This document shows positions 45,171-53,939 of a stretch of DNA of 64,000 nt, piece by piece. The position numbers and the translations under genes are program-made. How positions within the stretch are numbered: position 1 is the stretch's first letter; every line of letters begins with the position of its first letter. Source of the stretch: an uncultured Arachnia sp. (GTDB lineage: Bacteria > Actinomycetota > Actinomycetes > Propionibacteriales > Propionibacteriaceae); assembly GCA_947493995.1 (NCBI GenBank), contig CANLTJ010000009.1, positions 1 through 64,000 on the forward strand, written 5' to 3'. The notes beneath the pieces are model-generated. The model was not told the origin of the DNA and did no database searches. It was given only the letters and a program-made list of their open reading frames with translations.

Positions 45171-46538
45171 ATGTTCCGGAAGAAGAATCGTTTGGCAGTG
45201 GCGGCCGTGGGTGTGGCCTCCCTGATGGCCTTGGCAGCATGCGGCGGGGACAGCGACCCCGCCGAGCCCGGGGAGGAACCGGGTAGCGAGCGGGACTGCA
45301 GTGCATACGAGTCCTACGGAGACCTGTCGGGGACGTCGATCAACCTCTACACCTCCATCGTCGATCCCGAGGACACACCCCACATCGACTCGTTCATTCC
45401 CTTCGAGGAGTGCACTGGCGCCACTGTGGACTACGAGGGTTCCCGTGAGTTCGAGGCCCAGCTGCCCGTTCGGATCGAGGCCGGGTCTCCTCCGGACGTC
45501 GCTTACATCCCCCAGCCGGGTCTGATCGACACGATTGCGGACCGTTTCCCCGATGCCATGGTGCCGGTGGGTGAGGCCGCTGAAGCTAATGTGGATCAGT
45601 ACTACAACGAGGCCTGGAAGGACTACGGAACGGTTGATGGCACGTACTATGCCGTCCCGGTGGGCGCCAACGCGAAGTCATTCGTGTGGTACTCCCCTTC
45701 CCTCATGGAGGAGGGCGGCTACGAGATCCCCACCACGTGGGATGAGCTGATGGACCTGACCGAACAGATCGCCAACGACAACCCTGACGCCAAGCCGTGG
45801 TGTGCCGGGATCGAGTCGGGCGAGGCAACCGGCTGGCCGGCCACCGACTGGCTCGAGGACATGATGCTGCGCACCGTGACCCCCGAGGAGTACGACATGT
45901 GGGTCAACCACGAGATGCCCTTCAACGATCCCAAGGTGGTGGAGGCACTCGACATGGCCGGCGGCATTCTGAAGAACGAGGACTACGTCAACGGGGGGCT
46001 CGGTAATGTCCAGACCATCGCCACCACCGCCTTCGGCGAAGCGGGCCTGCCCATTCTGGACGGCTCCTGCTACATGCACCGCCAGGCCTCCTTCTACCAG
46101 GCGAACTGGCCGGACGGGACTGACATCTCCGAGAACGGCGACGTCTTCGCGTTCTACCTGCCCGGCCAGGATGCTGAGACCAGGCCGCTGCTCGGCGGTG
46201 GCGAGTTCGCGGCAGCGTTCGCCGATCGTCCGGAGGTTGCAGCGTTCCAGGCGTACCTGACCTCTCCGGAGTGGAGCAACGAGAAGGCCATGGTTTCGGA
46301 AGCGGGCTGGATCTCCGCCAACAGGGAACTGGATCCGGAGAACCTGAAGTCCCCCATCGATCAGCTCGCCTTCGAACTGCTGAGCGATGAGAACACCGTG
46401 TTCCGGTTCGATGGTTCCGACCTGATGCCGGGCGCCGTGGGTGCCGGATCCTTCTGGAACGGCATGACCGACTGGATCGCCCTCGATGAGAGCAGCGAGG
46501 ACGTTCTCACCTCAATCGAGAACTCGTGGCCCAGCTGA
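45171..46538 (+). CDS. Alpha-glucoside-type ABC transporter solute-binding lipoprotein (AglE-like)
   Basis: A 455-residue lipoprotein that captures sugar outside the membrane for the two permeases that follow. The signal peptide has lipobox LAAC (Cys24). The body matches family 1 sugar-binding proteins of the AglE branch: FEECTGATVDYEGSREFE, VRIEAGSPPDVAYIPQPGL, WPATDWLEDM. ATG at 45171 is preceded by AAAGGA; the frame to 45126 is a leader. The AglE assignment, and therefore alpha-glucosides as substrate, rests on overall similarity. Trp- and Asp-rich segments fit sugar stacking. Confidence 0.85.
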   Translation: MFRKKNRLAVAAVGVASLMALAACGGDSDPAEPGEEPGSERDCSAYESYGDLSGTSINLYTSIVDPEDTPHIDSFIPFEECTGATVDYEGSREFEAQLPVRIEAGSPPDVAYIPQPGLIDTIADRFPDAMVPVGEAAEANVDQYYNEAWKDYGTVDGTYYAVPVGANAKSFVWYSPSLMEEGGYEIPTTWDELMDLTEQIANDNPDAKPWCAGIESGEATGWPATDWLEDMMLRTVTPEEYDMWVNHEMPFNDPKVVEALDMAGGILKNEDYVNGGLGNVQTIATTAFGEAGLPILDGSCYMHRQASFYQANWPDGTDISENGDVFAFYLPGQDAETRPLLGGGEFAAAFADRPEVAAFQAYLTSPEWSNEKAMVSEAGWISANRELDPENLKSPIDQLAFELLSDENTVFRFDGSDLMPGAVGAGSFWNGMTDWIALDESSEDVLTSIENSWPS

Positions 46539-46559
46539 TCAAAGTCAGCTGACGCCCGA

Positions 46560-46605
46560 CTGAAGCGTGGGCCACGCCCTTGGCGGGAAGTGGCCCACGT
46601 TTCAG
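46560..46605 (+). promoter_or_regulatory. Long intercistronic stem-loop after the binding-protein gene
   Basis: A 16-bp stem (46560-46575/46590-46605, one G-U pair, CGTGGGCCAC core) with a 14-nt loop, in the 125-bp gap between the binding protein and permease genes. Such hairpins are known to keep binding-protein message in excess over permease message by partial termination and 3' protection. Confidence 0.6.
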
Positions 46606-46663
46606 GCCCGGACGATAATCTTTGTTGCTCTACCCAAGACATCTCAGAGAGGAGATGCCGCTT

Positions 46664-47638
46664 ATGGACTGGTTGCTCCAAGCAGAAACACCGCTCGAGA
46701 AAATCCTCGTGATGTTGGTGGCCATCGCGCTGTTCGCAGCAGTGATGTCACTCATCCTCTTCGCTTCAGAAAAGCTACCTCGGTGGATCCCAGCCGTCGG
46801 TTTCCTATTTCCCGCCGTGATCATGCTCACTTTCGGCCTGCTGTGGCCGGGCATTCGCACCATCTTCGATTCATTCCGGGACGCCGCAGGTAGGGAGCCC
46901 GTCGGGGTGGACAACTACGTCACCGTCCTCACCAATCCCGATTTCCAGGTGATCCTCCTCAACACCCTGGCATGGGTGGTTGCGGTACCGCTGTTCTCCA
47001 CCATCTTCGGGCTGCTCTATGCCGTCCTGGTGGACCGGACGAGGTTCGAGAAGGTTGCGAAAACTCTCATCTTCCTCCCGATGGCCATCTCCTTCGTGGG
47101 AGCATCGATCATCTGGAACTTCGTCTACCAGTACAAGCCCCCGGGCACGGATCAGATCGGATTCGCCAACCAACTGCTGGTGTGGCTCGGGATGGAGCCA
47201 CAGCAGTTCCTGCTGAATCCGCCCTGGAACACCGCCTTCCTCATCGTCATCATGGTGTGGATCCAGACCGGTTTCGCGATGACGATTCTGTCAGCGTCCA
47301 TCAAGGCCATTCCCGACGAGATCGTCGAGGCAGCGCAGATCGACGGCGCCACCGGTGTGCGCACCTTCTTCAATGTCACCGTGCCCTCCATCCGACCGGC
47401 TCTCATCGTCGTCGTCACCACCATCGCCATGGCCACGCTGAAGGTGTTCGACATTGTGCGCACCACCACGGGCGGGCAGTTCGACACGTCCGTGATCGCT
47501 AACGAGTTCTACAGCCAGAAGTTCAGCCAGGGCAACAACGGGATCGCCTCCACACTGGCTGTGATCCTCTTCATTTTGGTGATTCCGATCATCATCTACA
47601 ACGTGCGTCAGATGAGGATCTCGGAGGGTGAACGATGA
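46664..47638 (+). CDS. ABC sugar transporter permease (AglF-like)
   Basis: A 324-residue inner-membrane permease with about eight hydrophobic segments. The EAA loop that contacts the ATPase is EIVEAAQIDGATGVRTFFNV near residues 220-240. It belongs to the MalF/UgpA-like group and pairs with the next permease. ATG at 46664 is used because AGGAG lies 9 nt upstream; ATG at 46655 would touch that SD. Its stop overlaps the next start (ATGA). Confidence 0.88.
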   Translation: MDWLLQAETPLEKILVMLVAIALFAAVMSLILFASEKLPRWIPAVGFLFPAVIMLTFGLLWPGIRTIFDSFRDAAGREPVGVDNYVTVLTNPDFQVILLNTLAWVVAVPLFSTIFGLLYAVLVDRTRFEKVAKTLIFLPMAISFVGASIIWNFVYQYKPPGTDQIGFANQLLVWLGMEPQQFLLNPPWNTAFLIVIMVWIQTGFAMTILSASIKAIPDEIVEAAQIDGATGVRTFFNVTVPSIRPALIVVVTTIAMATLKVFDIVRTTTGGQFDTSVIANEFYSQKFSQGNNGIASTLAVILFILVIPIIIYNVRQMRISEGER

Positions 47639-48609
47639 GTGAACAAGTGAAGTACCCGCTGACTGATGAGCGAGAGGCCGAGGATCCCACTCTTCCGGCC
47701 GATCCAACGCTCAAAAGGGAGAAGAAGGAGCGGAAGCTCACCCGGGCTGAAAAACGTGCCATCGACGCCAAGGGCAGGTTGTCCTCTCCGTTGGCCTCCG
47801 CGGTGGCCATCGTGTTGGCTCTGCTCTGGACCATTCCTACATTCGGGTTGTTCCTGACCTCGTTCCGGCCGGCCAACGACATCCGTCAGACCGGATGGTG
47901 GACCTGGTTCACCAATCCGTCCGTGACACTGGAGAACTACGAGGAGACGATGTTCGGGTCCAGCACCAACCTGAGCACCTACTTTCTCAACTCGTTCGTG
48001 GTGACCATCCCAGCGGTGATCATTCCGATCACCCTCGCCCTGCTGGCGGCCTACGCCTTCGCGTGGATCGAGTTTCCGGGACGCAACATTCTCTTCGTCG
48101 CGGTTTTCAGTCTGCAGGTGGTGCCCATTCAGGTGACTCTGATTCCGCTCCTCACGCAGTACGTGAACTGGGGGCTGGCAGGAACGTTCTGGACGGTGTG
48201 GCTGTCACACTCCATCTTCGCCCTGCCGCTGGCGATCTTCCTTCTGCACAACTTCATGAAGGAGATTCCTGCGTCACTGATCGAAGCGGCTCGAGTTGAC
48301 GGCGCCGGACACGTGAAGATCTTCTTCCGCGTCCTGCTCCCCCTTCTCGTGCCCGCCATTGCGTCGTTCGGCATCTTCCAGTTCCTGTGGGTGTGGAATG
48401 ACCTGCTGGTGTCGCTCACGTTCGCGGGCGGCAACACGGACGTGGCGCCACTCACAGTGCGCGTGGCGGAACTCTCGGGCACCCTGGGTGCTCGGTGGCA
48501 TCTGCTGAGTGCCGGCGCTTTCGTGTCCATGATCGTCCCCATGGTGGTCTTCCTCGCCTTGCAGCGCTTCTTCGTGCGCGGCATGCTGGCGGGATCCGTC
48601 AAGGGCTGA
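47635..48609 (+). CDS. ABC sugar transporter permease (AglG-like)
   Basis: A 324-residue permease with six predicted membrane segments after a charged cytoplasmic N-terminus (about 50 residues, unusually long and lysine-rich). The EAA loop is LIEAARVDGAGHVKIFFRV near 215. It forms a heterodimer with the upstream permease. Start ATG overlaps the previous stop, so the pair is translationally coupled. No ATPase gene follows; in actinobacteria a shared MsiK-type ATPase encoded elsewhere commonly energises such systems (inference). Confidence 0.88.
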   Translation: MSEQVKYPLTDEREAEDPTLPADPTLKREKKERKLTRAEKRAIDAKGRLSSPLASAVAIVLALLWTIPTFGLFLTSFRPANDIRQTGWWTWFTNPSVTLENYEETMFGSSTNLSTYFLNSFVVTIPAVIIPITLALLAAYAFAWIEFPGRNILFVAVFSLQVVPIQVTLIPLLTQYVNWGLAGTFWTVWLSHSIFALPLAIFLLHNFMKEIPASLIEAARVDGAGHVKIFFRVLLPLLVPAIASFGIFQFLWVWNDLLVSLTFAGGNTDVAPLTVRVAELSGTLGARWHLLSAGAFVSMIVPMVVFLALQRFFVRGMLAGSVKG

Positions 48610-48621
48610 TCTCATCGGAAG

Positions 48622-48654
48622 CCGGGCTTTTGCATGCAGCATGCGGAAGCCCGG
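48622..48654 (+). terminator. Terminator of the sugar transporter operon
   Basis: Stem CCGGGCTT/AAGCCCGG (8 bp) with an inner GCATGC-type dyad in the loop, 13 nt after the last permease stop, followed by tttct. Well placed to end the operon. Confidence 0.75.
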
Positions 48655-48701
48655 TTTCTGTATCCGCCCACTGAGTTGCGATCTCCGCGGAGGGATGGTG
48701 G

Positions 48702-50168
48702 ATGACCGATCCGAACGGGGTTTTTCGACGTCCCGATCCTCGAGAACCCGACGGCAGCCCGCCAGTGCCCCCTGCATCCTCGTCGCAACAGGTCACCGCT
48801 CCTCAAGAGCCTGTAATTCTGGACCCCGAGTTCCATCAGGGGGTGTGGAAGCCGTGGGAGGAACCGGAGGACGCGACGCCAATTACGGACGGCGACCAAC
48901 CCAACGCATCCAAGGCATCGAGTCGTCACCGGGTGGCGGCGATGGTGGCAACTATTGGGGTGGGCGTGGCACTGCTCGTCGCCGTGATCCTGCCCCAGTT
49001 CTCTGAACCCACGTCGTACTCGTTCATGCCTGTGGTTGAGGACATCATGACCGAGCCGGAGATCGCGTGGAGTGCCGACATCGGACAGAGATGCTACCCC
49101 CAGCTGGATGCGGACCATGCCGTCATGTGGGACTCCGGCCGCGTGTGGTCACTGGACCTGCGCGACGGAGAGACCCGCTGGCACGTCGACCGGGAGAGAA
49201 CCACCCTCGGGGTCACCTGTCTCCCCGGAGCGAACCTCGTCGCTGTCACGGAGCTCGACGATGGTGCCGGAGAGCCTGCGAGCCGCATCTCGCTCCTGGA
49301 CGGCTCCACCGGCCGCACCGTTGCCGACGTGCCGGTCGAAACAACGCAGGTGATCCCGCTGGGTGAGAACATCGGGCTTGTCAACCAGGACAATATGCTG
49401 TCGGCTGTCGAGCCGGGAAACCTGGACGAGCCGCTGTGGAGCCGCGAGCTTCCCGGCACTGGCGGCGTGTACAACGAGATCTATGCGCATCAGGTGGACG
49501 ACACCGCTGCACAGCTCTGGAGCTTTGTGGGAGATGAGACCGTGATGACCGTCGTTTCGTACGCGGACGGGGAGACGCCCCCATGGTCACAGTCATCCTC
49601 GGACGATGAGCACTACTTTTGGCGCTTCGATGACGTCATCCTGCGCTTCGGTACAGGCAGTGAACGCGCCGCGGTGGTGCTGGATCCGAGCGGCGAGGAG
49701 CTGTGGGACTTCGCGGATGCCGAACCGCTGATGTCAGGATCGCGCCTCTACGCCGTGTCGCAAGCCAGCGGCGGAGCGAGTTCCCGGGGCCGAGAGATCC
49801 GTCAAGTTGATCCTCGCACCGGCGAGCCACTCAATGATCACGTCTTCAACGGTGTCTTCGGCTATCCCATGGCGGCTCCCCAAGGCCGCGTCGCAGTCGT
49901 GCAGGGAACATCACTGAAGATTCTCGACGAGCAACTTCAGGTGCAGGGCACTGAAGCGGTTGTCGGCGATTACGGATGGTCGTGTGTGGGTGAAGAACTG
50001 TTGTACACAGGACGAGAGACACAACTGTCGGCCATCGATCCCGACGGCTCCGACGTTGTGTGGGAGTTTCCCCTTGAGCCCGGACAACACGTCGAGCAAA
50101 TGGGCCGTCACCTCGTCGTCATGGATCCTCATCGTGGTCGCATCCACGGACTGAGAAGCACATCGTGA
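48702..50168 (+). CDS. Membrane-anchored PQQ-like beta-propeller protein
   Basis: A 488-residue type II membrane protein: a proline-rich cytoplasmic N-terminus (1-76), one membrane segment at about 78-99, and an extracytoplasmic domain of repeated beta blades (VWSLDLRDGETRWHV, SLLDGSTGRTV, VVLDPSGEELWDF, IDPDGSDVVWEF), like a PQQ-binding-like propeller. Cofactor use is not implied. Two Cys early in the propeller (near 128 and 165) could form a disulphide. ATG has GGAGGG about 7 nt upstream. Its function is unknown; neighbours (sugar import, fatty acid synthesis) give no clear clue. Confidence 0.75.
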   Translation: MTDPNGVFRRPDPREPDGSPPVPPASSSQQVTAPQEPVILDPEFHQGVWKPWEEPEDATPITDGDQPNASKASSRHRVAAMVATIGVGVALLVAVILPQFSEPTSYSFMPVVEDIMTEPEIAWSADIGQRCYPQLDADHAVMWDSGRVWSLDLRDGETRWHVDRERTTLGVTCLPGANLVAVTELDDGAGEPASRISLLDGSTGRTVADVPVETTQVIPLGENIGLVNQDNMLSAVEPGNLDEPLWSRELPGTGGVYNEIYAHQVDDTAAQLWSFVGDETVMTVVSYADGETPPWSQSSSDDEHYFWRFDDVILRFGTGSERAAVVLDPSGEELWDFADAEPLMSGSRLYAVSQASGGASSRGREIRQVDPRTGEPLNDHVFNGVFGYPMAAPQGRVAVVQGTSLKILDEQLQVQGTEAVVGDYGWSCVGEELLYTGRETQLSAIDPDGSDVVWEFPLEPGQHVEQMGRHLVVMDPHRGRIHGLRSTS

Positions 50169-50203
50169 CGGGGTCGACGCCCGCCTGGACATAGGGTGAG
50201 TCC

Positions 50204-51397
50204 ATGAACTCGGACCAGCCGCGGCAGGGGACGCTACCCGCCCAGGTCGGCTCGCAGCGCACCCGCATGGGCATCCTGAAGCGACTGCGGGGCGTCACGG
50301 GCGCCATGAACAGTGCCACGCTCGCGGCCATGGAAAGTCGCCACGAATGGTTCAGCCACCTCGACGCAGATTCCCGCTCCTGGATCAACGTCCTCGCCCG
50401 CAGCGGCATCGACGGCTTCGTCAGCTGGTTCGGCGGGGAGGACTTCTCCCCGGAATCCGTGTTCGACGCAGCACCCCGGGCGATGGCCGGACGCATCACT
50501 CTGCAGCAGACCGTGGACCTGGTTCGCACCACCACGGACGTCGTGGAGGAGCAGATTCATCTGCTTCTGCCACGCGGAGACCGGCAGGCTCTCCAGCTGG
50601 GGATCGTCCACTACTCCCGCGAGATCGCCTTTGCAGCGGCGGAGATCTACGCCCGCGCAGCCGAGATCAGGGGCGCGTGGGACTCGCGGATCGAAGCCAC
50701 CGTCGTGGACGCCGTCGTTCGTGCCGAGACCGACGAATCCGTCCTTTCCAGGGCATCCACTCTGGGATGGAACACTGAGGCCAAAGTGGCGGTGGCGATC
50801 GCCACCAACTCGCGCGTCGGCAGTGTTGACGGCCTTCGTCGGGCTTCCGGCAAGCTGGGCCTCGACGTTCTGGCATCGCCCCATGGCGACCGCCTCGTGT
50901 GCATCTTCGGCGGCGAGCCCATCACGGACTCCCACGAGGCATCAGAACTCGTGTCTCAATTGGAAGCGCACTTCGCAGACGGCCCCATCGTGGTCGGCCC
51001 TGTTGAGAATGGGCTGGCAGGTGCACCTCGTTCCGCCCGTGCTGCATCATCCGGGTATCGGGCGGCCATCGCCTGGCCCGAGGGACCCCGCACCATGCTG
51101 GCTGATGATCTGCTCCCGGAGCGTGCCCTCGCCGGGGACGGTCATGCCCGCCGCATCCTGGGCGGTGACATCTACCGATGCCTTGCCGCTTCCAAGGAAC
51201 TTCTGGAAACGTGCGTCGGTTTTCTCGACAGCGGCTCGTCCATGGAGGCCACATCACGTGCCCTGTTCATTCACCCCAACACAGTGCGGTACCGCATCAA
51301 ACGCATCCAAGAAACCACGGGCTACAGTCCCACGGACGCCCGCGAGGCCTACGTCCTGCGCATGGCGATCACACTGGGAAGGCTCCAATCCGGTTGA
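50204..51397 (+). CDS. fasR: PucR-type transcriptional regulator FasR
   Basis: Activator of the fatty acid synthase II genes, 397 residues. The C-terminus holds a PucR helix-turn-helix: TSRALFIHPNTVRYRIKRIQ near residues 350-370. It matches the streptomycete FasR by position: directly upstream of fabD in the same direction. The central part (STLGWNTEAKVAVAI...) is a GGDEF-like or CdaR domain common in the family. The start ATG at 50204 has AGGGTGAG about 6 nt upstream. It may respond to acyl or malonyl intermediates (inference). Confidence 0.85.
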   Translation: MNSDQPRQGTLPAQVGSQRTRMGILKRLRGVTGAMNSATLAAMESRHEWFSHLDADSRSWINVLARSGIDGFVSWFGGEDFSPESVFDAAPRAMAGRITLQQTVDLVRTTTDVVEEQIHLLLPRGDRQALQLGIVHYSREIAFAAAEIYARAAEIRGAWDSRIEATVVDAVVRAETDESVLSRASTLGWNTEAKVAVAIATNSRVGSVDGLRRASGKLGLDVLASPHGDRLVCIFGGEPITDSHEASELVSQLEAHFADGPIVVGPVENGLAGAPRSARAASSGYRAAIAWPEGPRTMLADDLLPERALAGDGHARRILGGDIYRCLAASKELLETCVGFLDSGSSMEATSRALFIHPNTVRYRIKRIQETTGYSPTDAREAYVLRMAITLGRLQSG

Positions 51398-51407
51398 GAA
51401 ACATCGC

Positions 51408-51500
51408 GAATCACATCCGTGTGATTCAGGAATCCGCACAACAGAAGACAAACGTCACCGTACCCCTGCACGTCCTTGTTGTGGGAACCCCACAACAAGG
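51408..51500 (+). promoter_or_regulatory. Two inverted repeats between fasR and fabD
   Basis: First IR: GAATCACA (51408-51415) and TGTGATTC (51420-51427), 10 nt after the fasR stop. Second IR: CCTTGTTGTGGG (51474-51485) and its exact complement (51489-51500), 12 bp with a 3-nt spacer. Either could be a terminator of fasR or the binding site through which FasR controls fabD. Neither is followed by a U run. fabD starts at 51564 without a clear SD. Confidence 0.5.
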
Positions 51501-51563
51501 CCTGCCGCTATTTCGTGGCATCCGATCGCCCCGAAGGGCCCCCGTCTGGTGCATTGTTGACCC

Positions 51564-52526
51564 ATGCTTGCAATCGTTGCGCCGGGACAGGGGGCGCAGA
51601 CCCCGGGTTTCCTCGCCCCCTGGATCGCAGATCCCGGAACCGCCGACCGCCTCCACTGGCTCGGCACCGCTGCCGATCTTGATCTCGCCCACTACGGAAC
51701 CGAAGGGGACGCCGAGGAGATCCGGGACACCGCCATTGCCCAACCGCTGCTGGTGGCGGCCGGACTCATCGCTGCGGCAGCGCTCTCGTCATCCGGGACC
51801 AGCCTCTTCGACATGGCCGATGTCGCAGCAGGCCACTCCGTCGGGGAACTGACGGCGGCTGCCGGAACCGGAGTCTTCTCGGAGGAGACAGCGATGATTC
51901 TCGTGCGCGAGCGTGGCAGGGCCATGGCCGCGGCATCGGCCACCACTCCCACCTCCATGACTGCGGTTGTCGGCGGGGATCGCGACGAAGTACTCGCCGC
52001 GCTCGAGAGCCATGGTCTCACCGCCGCCAACAACAACGGCTCGGGACAGGTAGCCGCGGCCGGAACGGTCGAACAATTGGCGGCATTCGCGGACAATCCA
52101 CCGCGTCGCACCCGCCTGTTTCCCCTGAGTGTTGCCGGCGCCTTCCACACGCACCACATGCAGCCCGCCGTCGCGCATCTCGACGCACTCACCCGCGGCA
52201 TCACCGCGCGAAACCCACGCACGGCGCTGCTCGGCAACGGCGACGGCGCAGTCGTGGACGACGGCCGCGATGTCGTCTCGAGAATCGTGCGACAGGTGGC
52301 CAACCCCGTTCGTTGGGACCTGTGCATGGACACGATGGCCGCCAGGGGCATCACGGGACTGCTGGAGCTTCCCCCGTCGGGAACTCTGACGGGAATCGCC
52401 AAGCGCAACCTGAAGGGCGTCCAGCTCTTCAGCCTCAATACACCCGATCAACTCGACGACGCCCGAGCGTTCTGCCGCACTCACGCAGACGACGCCAAGC
52501 TCCGTCACGGACAAGACAACGTCTGA
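51564..52526 (+). CDS. fabD: Malonyl-CoA:ACP transacylase FabD
   Basis: Loads malonyl onto ACP to feed chain elongation. A 320-residue protein with the N-terminal loop VAPGQGAQ, the nucleophile Ser92 in GHSVGEL, Arg117 region VRERGRAM, and the His in AFHTHHM. Full length for the family. No visible SD precedes the ATG at 51564. It starts the fabD-fabH-acpP-fabF run; fabH follows after 12 bp. Confidence 0.95.
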   Translation: MLAIVAPGQGAQTPGFLAPWIADPGTADRLHWLGTAADLDLAHYGTEGDAEEIRDTAIAQPLLVAAGLIAAAALSSSGTSLFDMADVAAGHSVGELTAAAGTGVFSEETAMILVRERGRAMAAASATTPTSMTAVVGGDRDEVLAALESHGLTAANNNGSGQVAAAGTVEQLAAFADNPPRRTRLFPLSVAGAFHTHHMQPAVAHLDALTRGITARNPRTALLGNGDGAVVDDGRDVVSRIVRQVANPVRWDLCMDTMAARGITGLLELPPSGTLTGIAKRNLKGVQLFSLNTPDQLDDARAFCRTHADDAKLRHGQDNV

Positions 52527-52538
52527 GGAGACACCACC

Positions 52539-53528
52539 GTGAGCATCAGGACATCGCAAGGACCCCAGTTCGCGCGCATCATGTCGGTGGGGGGGTCCCG
52601 GGGCAGCCGTGTGGTAGACAACGCCGAGATGTGCACCATGATCGATTCCTCCGACGAGTGGATCCAGCAGCGCACCGGCATCAGGGAACGACGCTGGGTG
52701 GCCGACGGCGAAACCGCACTCTCGCTCGGCTCCGCCGCGGCGCGCACGGCGATCGAGCGTGCGGGACTGGAGCCCAACGACATCGACGCCATCCTCGTCT
52801 CGACCGTCTCCCACTACATGCAGACCCCTTCCATGGCGGCAGTGATCGCGAACGAACTCGGCATGACTGCTCCGGCCGCCGTCGATCTGTCCGCCGCCTG
52901 CGCCGGCTTCTGCTACGGCGTGGGCATGGCTGACAGCATGGTGCGCACCGGCTCGGCCACATACGTGCTCGTCCTGGGCGTCGAGGTGCTGTCGGACTAC
53001 ATCGACATCAAGGACCGCAGCACCGCTTTCCTGTTCGGCGACGGTGCTGGCGCCGTCGTCGTCGGCCCCAGTGACTCCCCCGCCATCGGCCCCACGCTCT
53101 GGGGTTCCGACCCCACGCAGCACGAGGTCATCACCATCGACGACTGGCGCGAGGAGCGCCCCGACGGCGAGGGCCCATTCCTGCACATGGAGGGCCGACA
53201 GGTCTTCAAGTGGGCCACCACCTTCATTGCTGGCAAGGCACGCGAGGCGCTGGATGCCGCACAGGTGTCCCCTGAGGAACTCGACGTATTCATCCCCCAC
53301 CAGGCCAACAATCGGATCACGGATTCGATGTTGCGCCACCTCAAGCTCCCGGCCAGCGTTGTCGTCGCACGCGACATCGTCGGCATGGGTAACTCGTCGG
53401 CGGCATCGGTTCCGCTGGCGATGGAGGCGCTGCTCGAATCGGGCGACGCCACCAGTGGGCAGACAGCCCTCATGATCGGGTTCGGAGCCGGGCTGGTCTT
53501 TGCTGGCCAGACCGTACTCCTTCCCTGA
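52539..53528 (+). CDS. fabH: 3-oxoacyl-ACP synthase III FabH
   Basis: Condenses acyl-CoA with malonyl-ACP to start fatty acid chains; the primer specificity of FabH sets branched versus straight chains. The 329-residue enzyme has catalytic Cys121 (DLSAACAGFCYG), His (FIPHQANNRI) and Asn (GNSSAASVP). GTG at 52539 is preceded by GAGGAG 8 nt away. Whether it prefers branched starter units cannot be read directly. Confidence 0.95.
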   Translation: MSIRTSQGPQFARIMSVGGSRGSRVVDNAEMCTMIDSSDEWIQQRTGIRERRWVADGETALSLGSAAARTAIERAGLEPNDIDAILVSTVSHYMQTPSMAAVIANELGMTAPAAVDLSAACAGFCYGVGMADSMVRTGSATYVLVLGVEVLSDYIDIKDRSTAFLFGDGAGAVVVGPSDSPAIGPTLWGSDPTQHEVITIDDWREERPDGEGPFLHMEGRQVFKWATTFIAGKAREALDAAQVSPEELDVFIPHQANNRITDSMLRHLKLPASVVVARDIVGMGNSSAASVPLAMEALLESGDATSGQTALMIGFGAGLVFAGQTVLLP

Positions 53529-53566
53529 TTGCACGTGAACCATCCACCACCACGCTAGGAGCCGAC

Positions 53567-53812
53567 ATGGCAAGCACTGAAGAAATCCGTTCCGACCTCG
53601 CTGAAATCGTCAACGATGTTGCCGGCGTCGCCGTCGAGGATGTCCAACTGGACAAGTCCTTCACCGATGACCTGGGTGTGGATTCGCTGTCGATGGTTGA
53701 GATCATCTACGCCTGCGAGGACAAGTTCGGCGTCTCCATCCCGGATGAGGACTCGAAGAACCTCAAGACTGTCGGCGACGCCGTCGCCTACATCGAGCGC
53801 GCCGCCAACTGA
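53567..53812 (+). CDS. acpP: Acyl carrier protein
   Basis: An 81-residue acidic four-helix carrier. Phosphopantetheine attaches to Ser40 in GVDSLSMVE. AGGAG lies 6 nt upstream. It follows fabH by 38 bp and is followed by a strong hairpin before fabF, which suggests it is made in excess over fabF. Confidence 0.95.
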   Translation: MASTEEIRSDLAEIVNDVAGVAVEDVQLDKSFTDDLGVDSLSMVEIIYACEDKFGVSIPDEDSKNLKTVGDAVAYIERAAN

Positions 53813-53820
53813 CTCCGGCA

Positions 53821-53845
53821 GGCGGACCCTTCCAGCGGGTCCGCC
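53821..53845 (+). terminator. Hairpin between acpP and fabF
   Basis: Perfect 9-bp stem GGCGGACCC/GGGTCCGCC with a 7-nt loop, 8 nt past the acpP stop in the 127-bp gap to fabF. There is no U run. It may be a partial terminator or a 3'-stabilising stem. Confidence 0.65.
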
Positions 53846-53939
53846 CTCCGTTGCAGGTGGCGCACGACGCACATCGGCCGTCTTGAGAATTGGCATAGTT
53901 CGCGGCATCCAGAACCCCTGACTTCTTCTAGGAGATCCC

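Noticed and set aside
51789..53573. A 594-codon minus-strand open frame
   Set aside because: Antisense to fabD and fabH, which are unambiguous. Composition follows the complementary GC3 codons.
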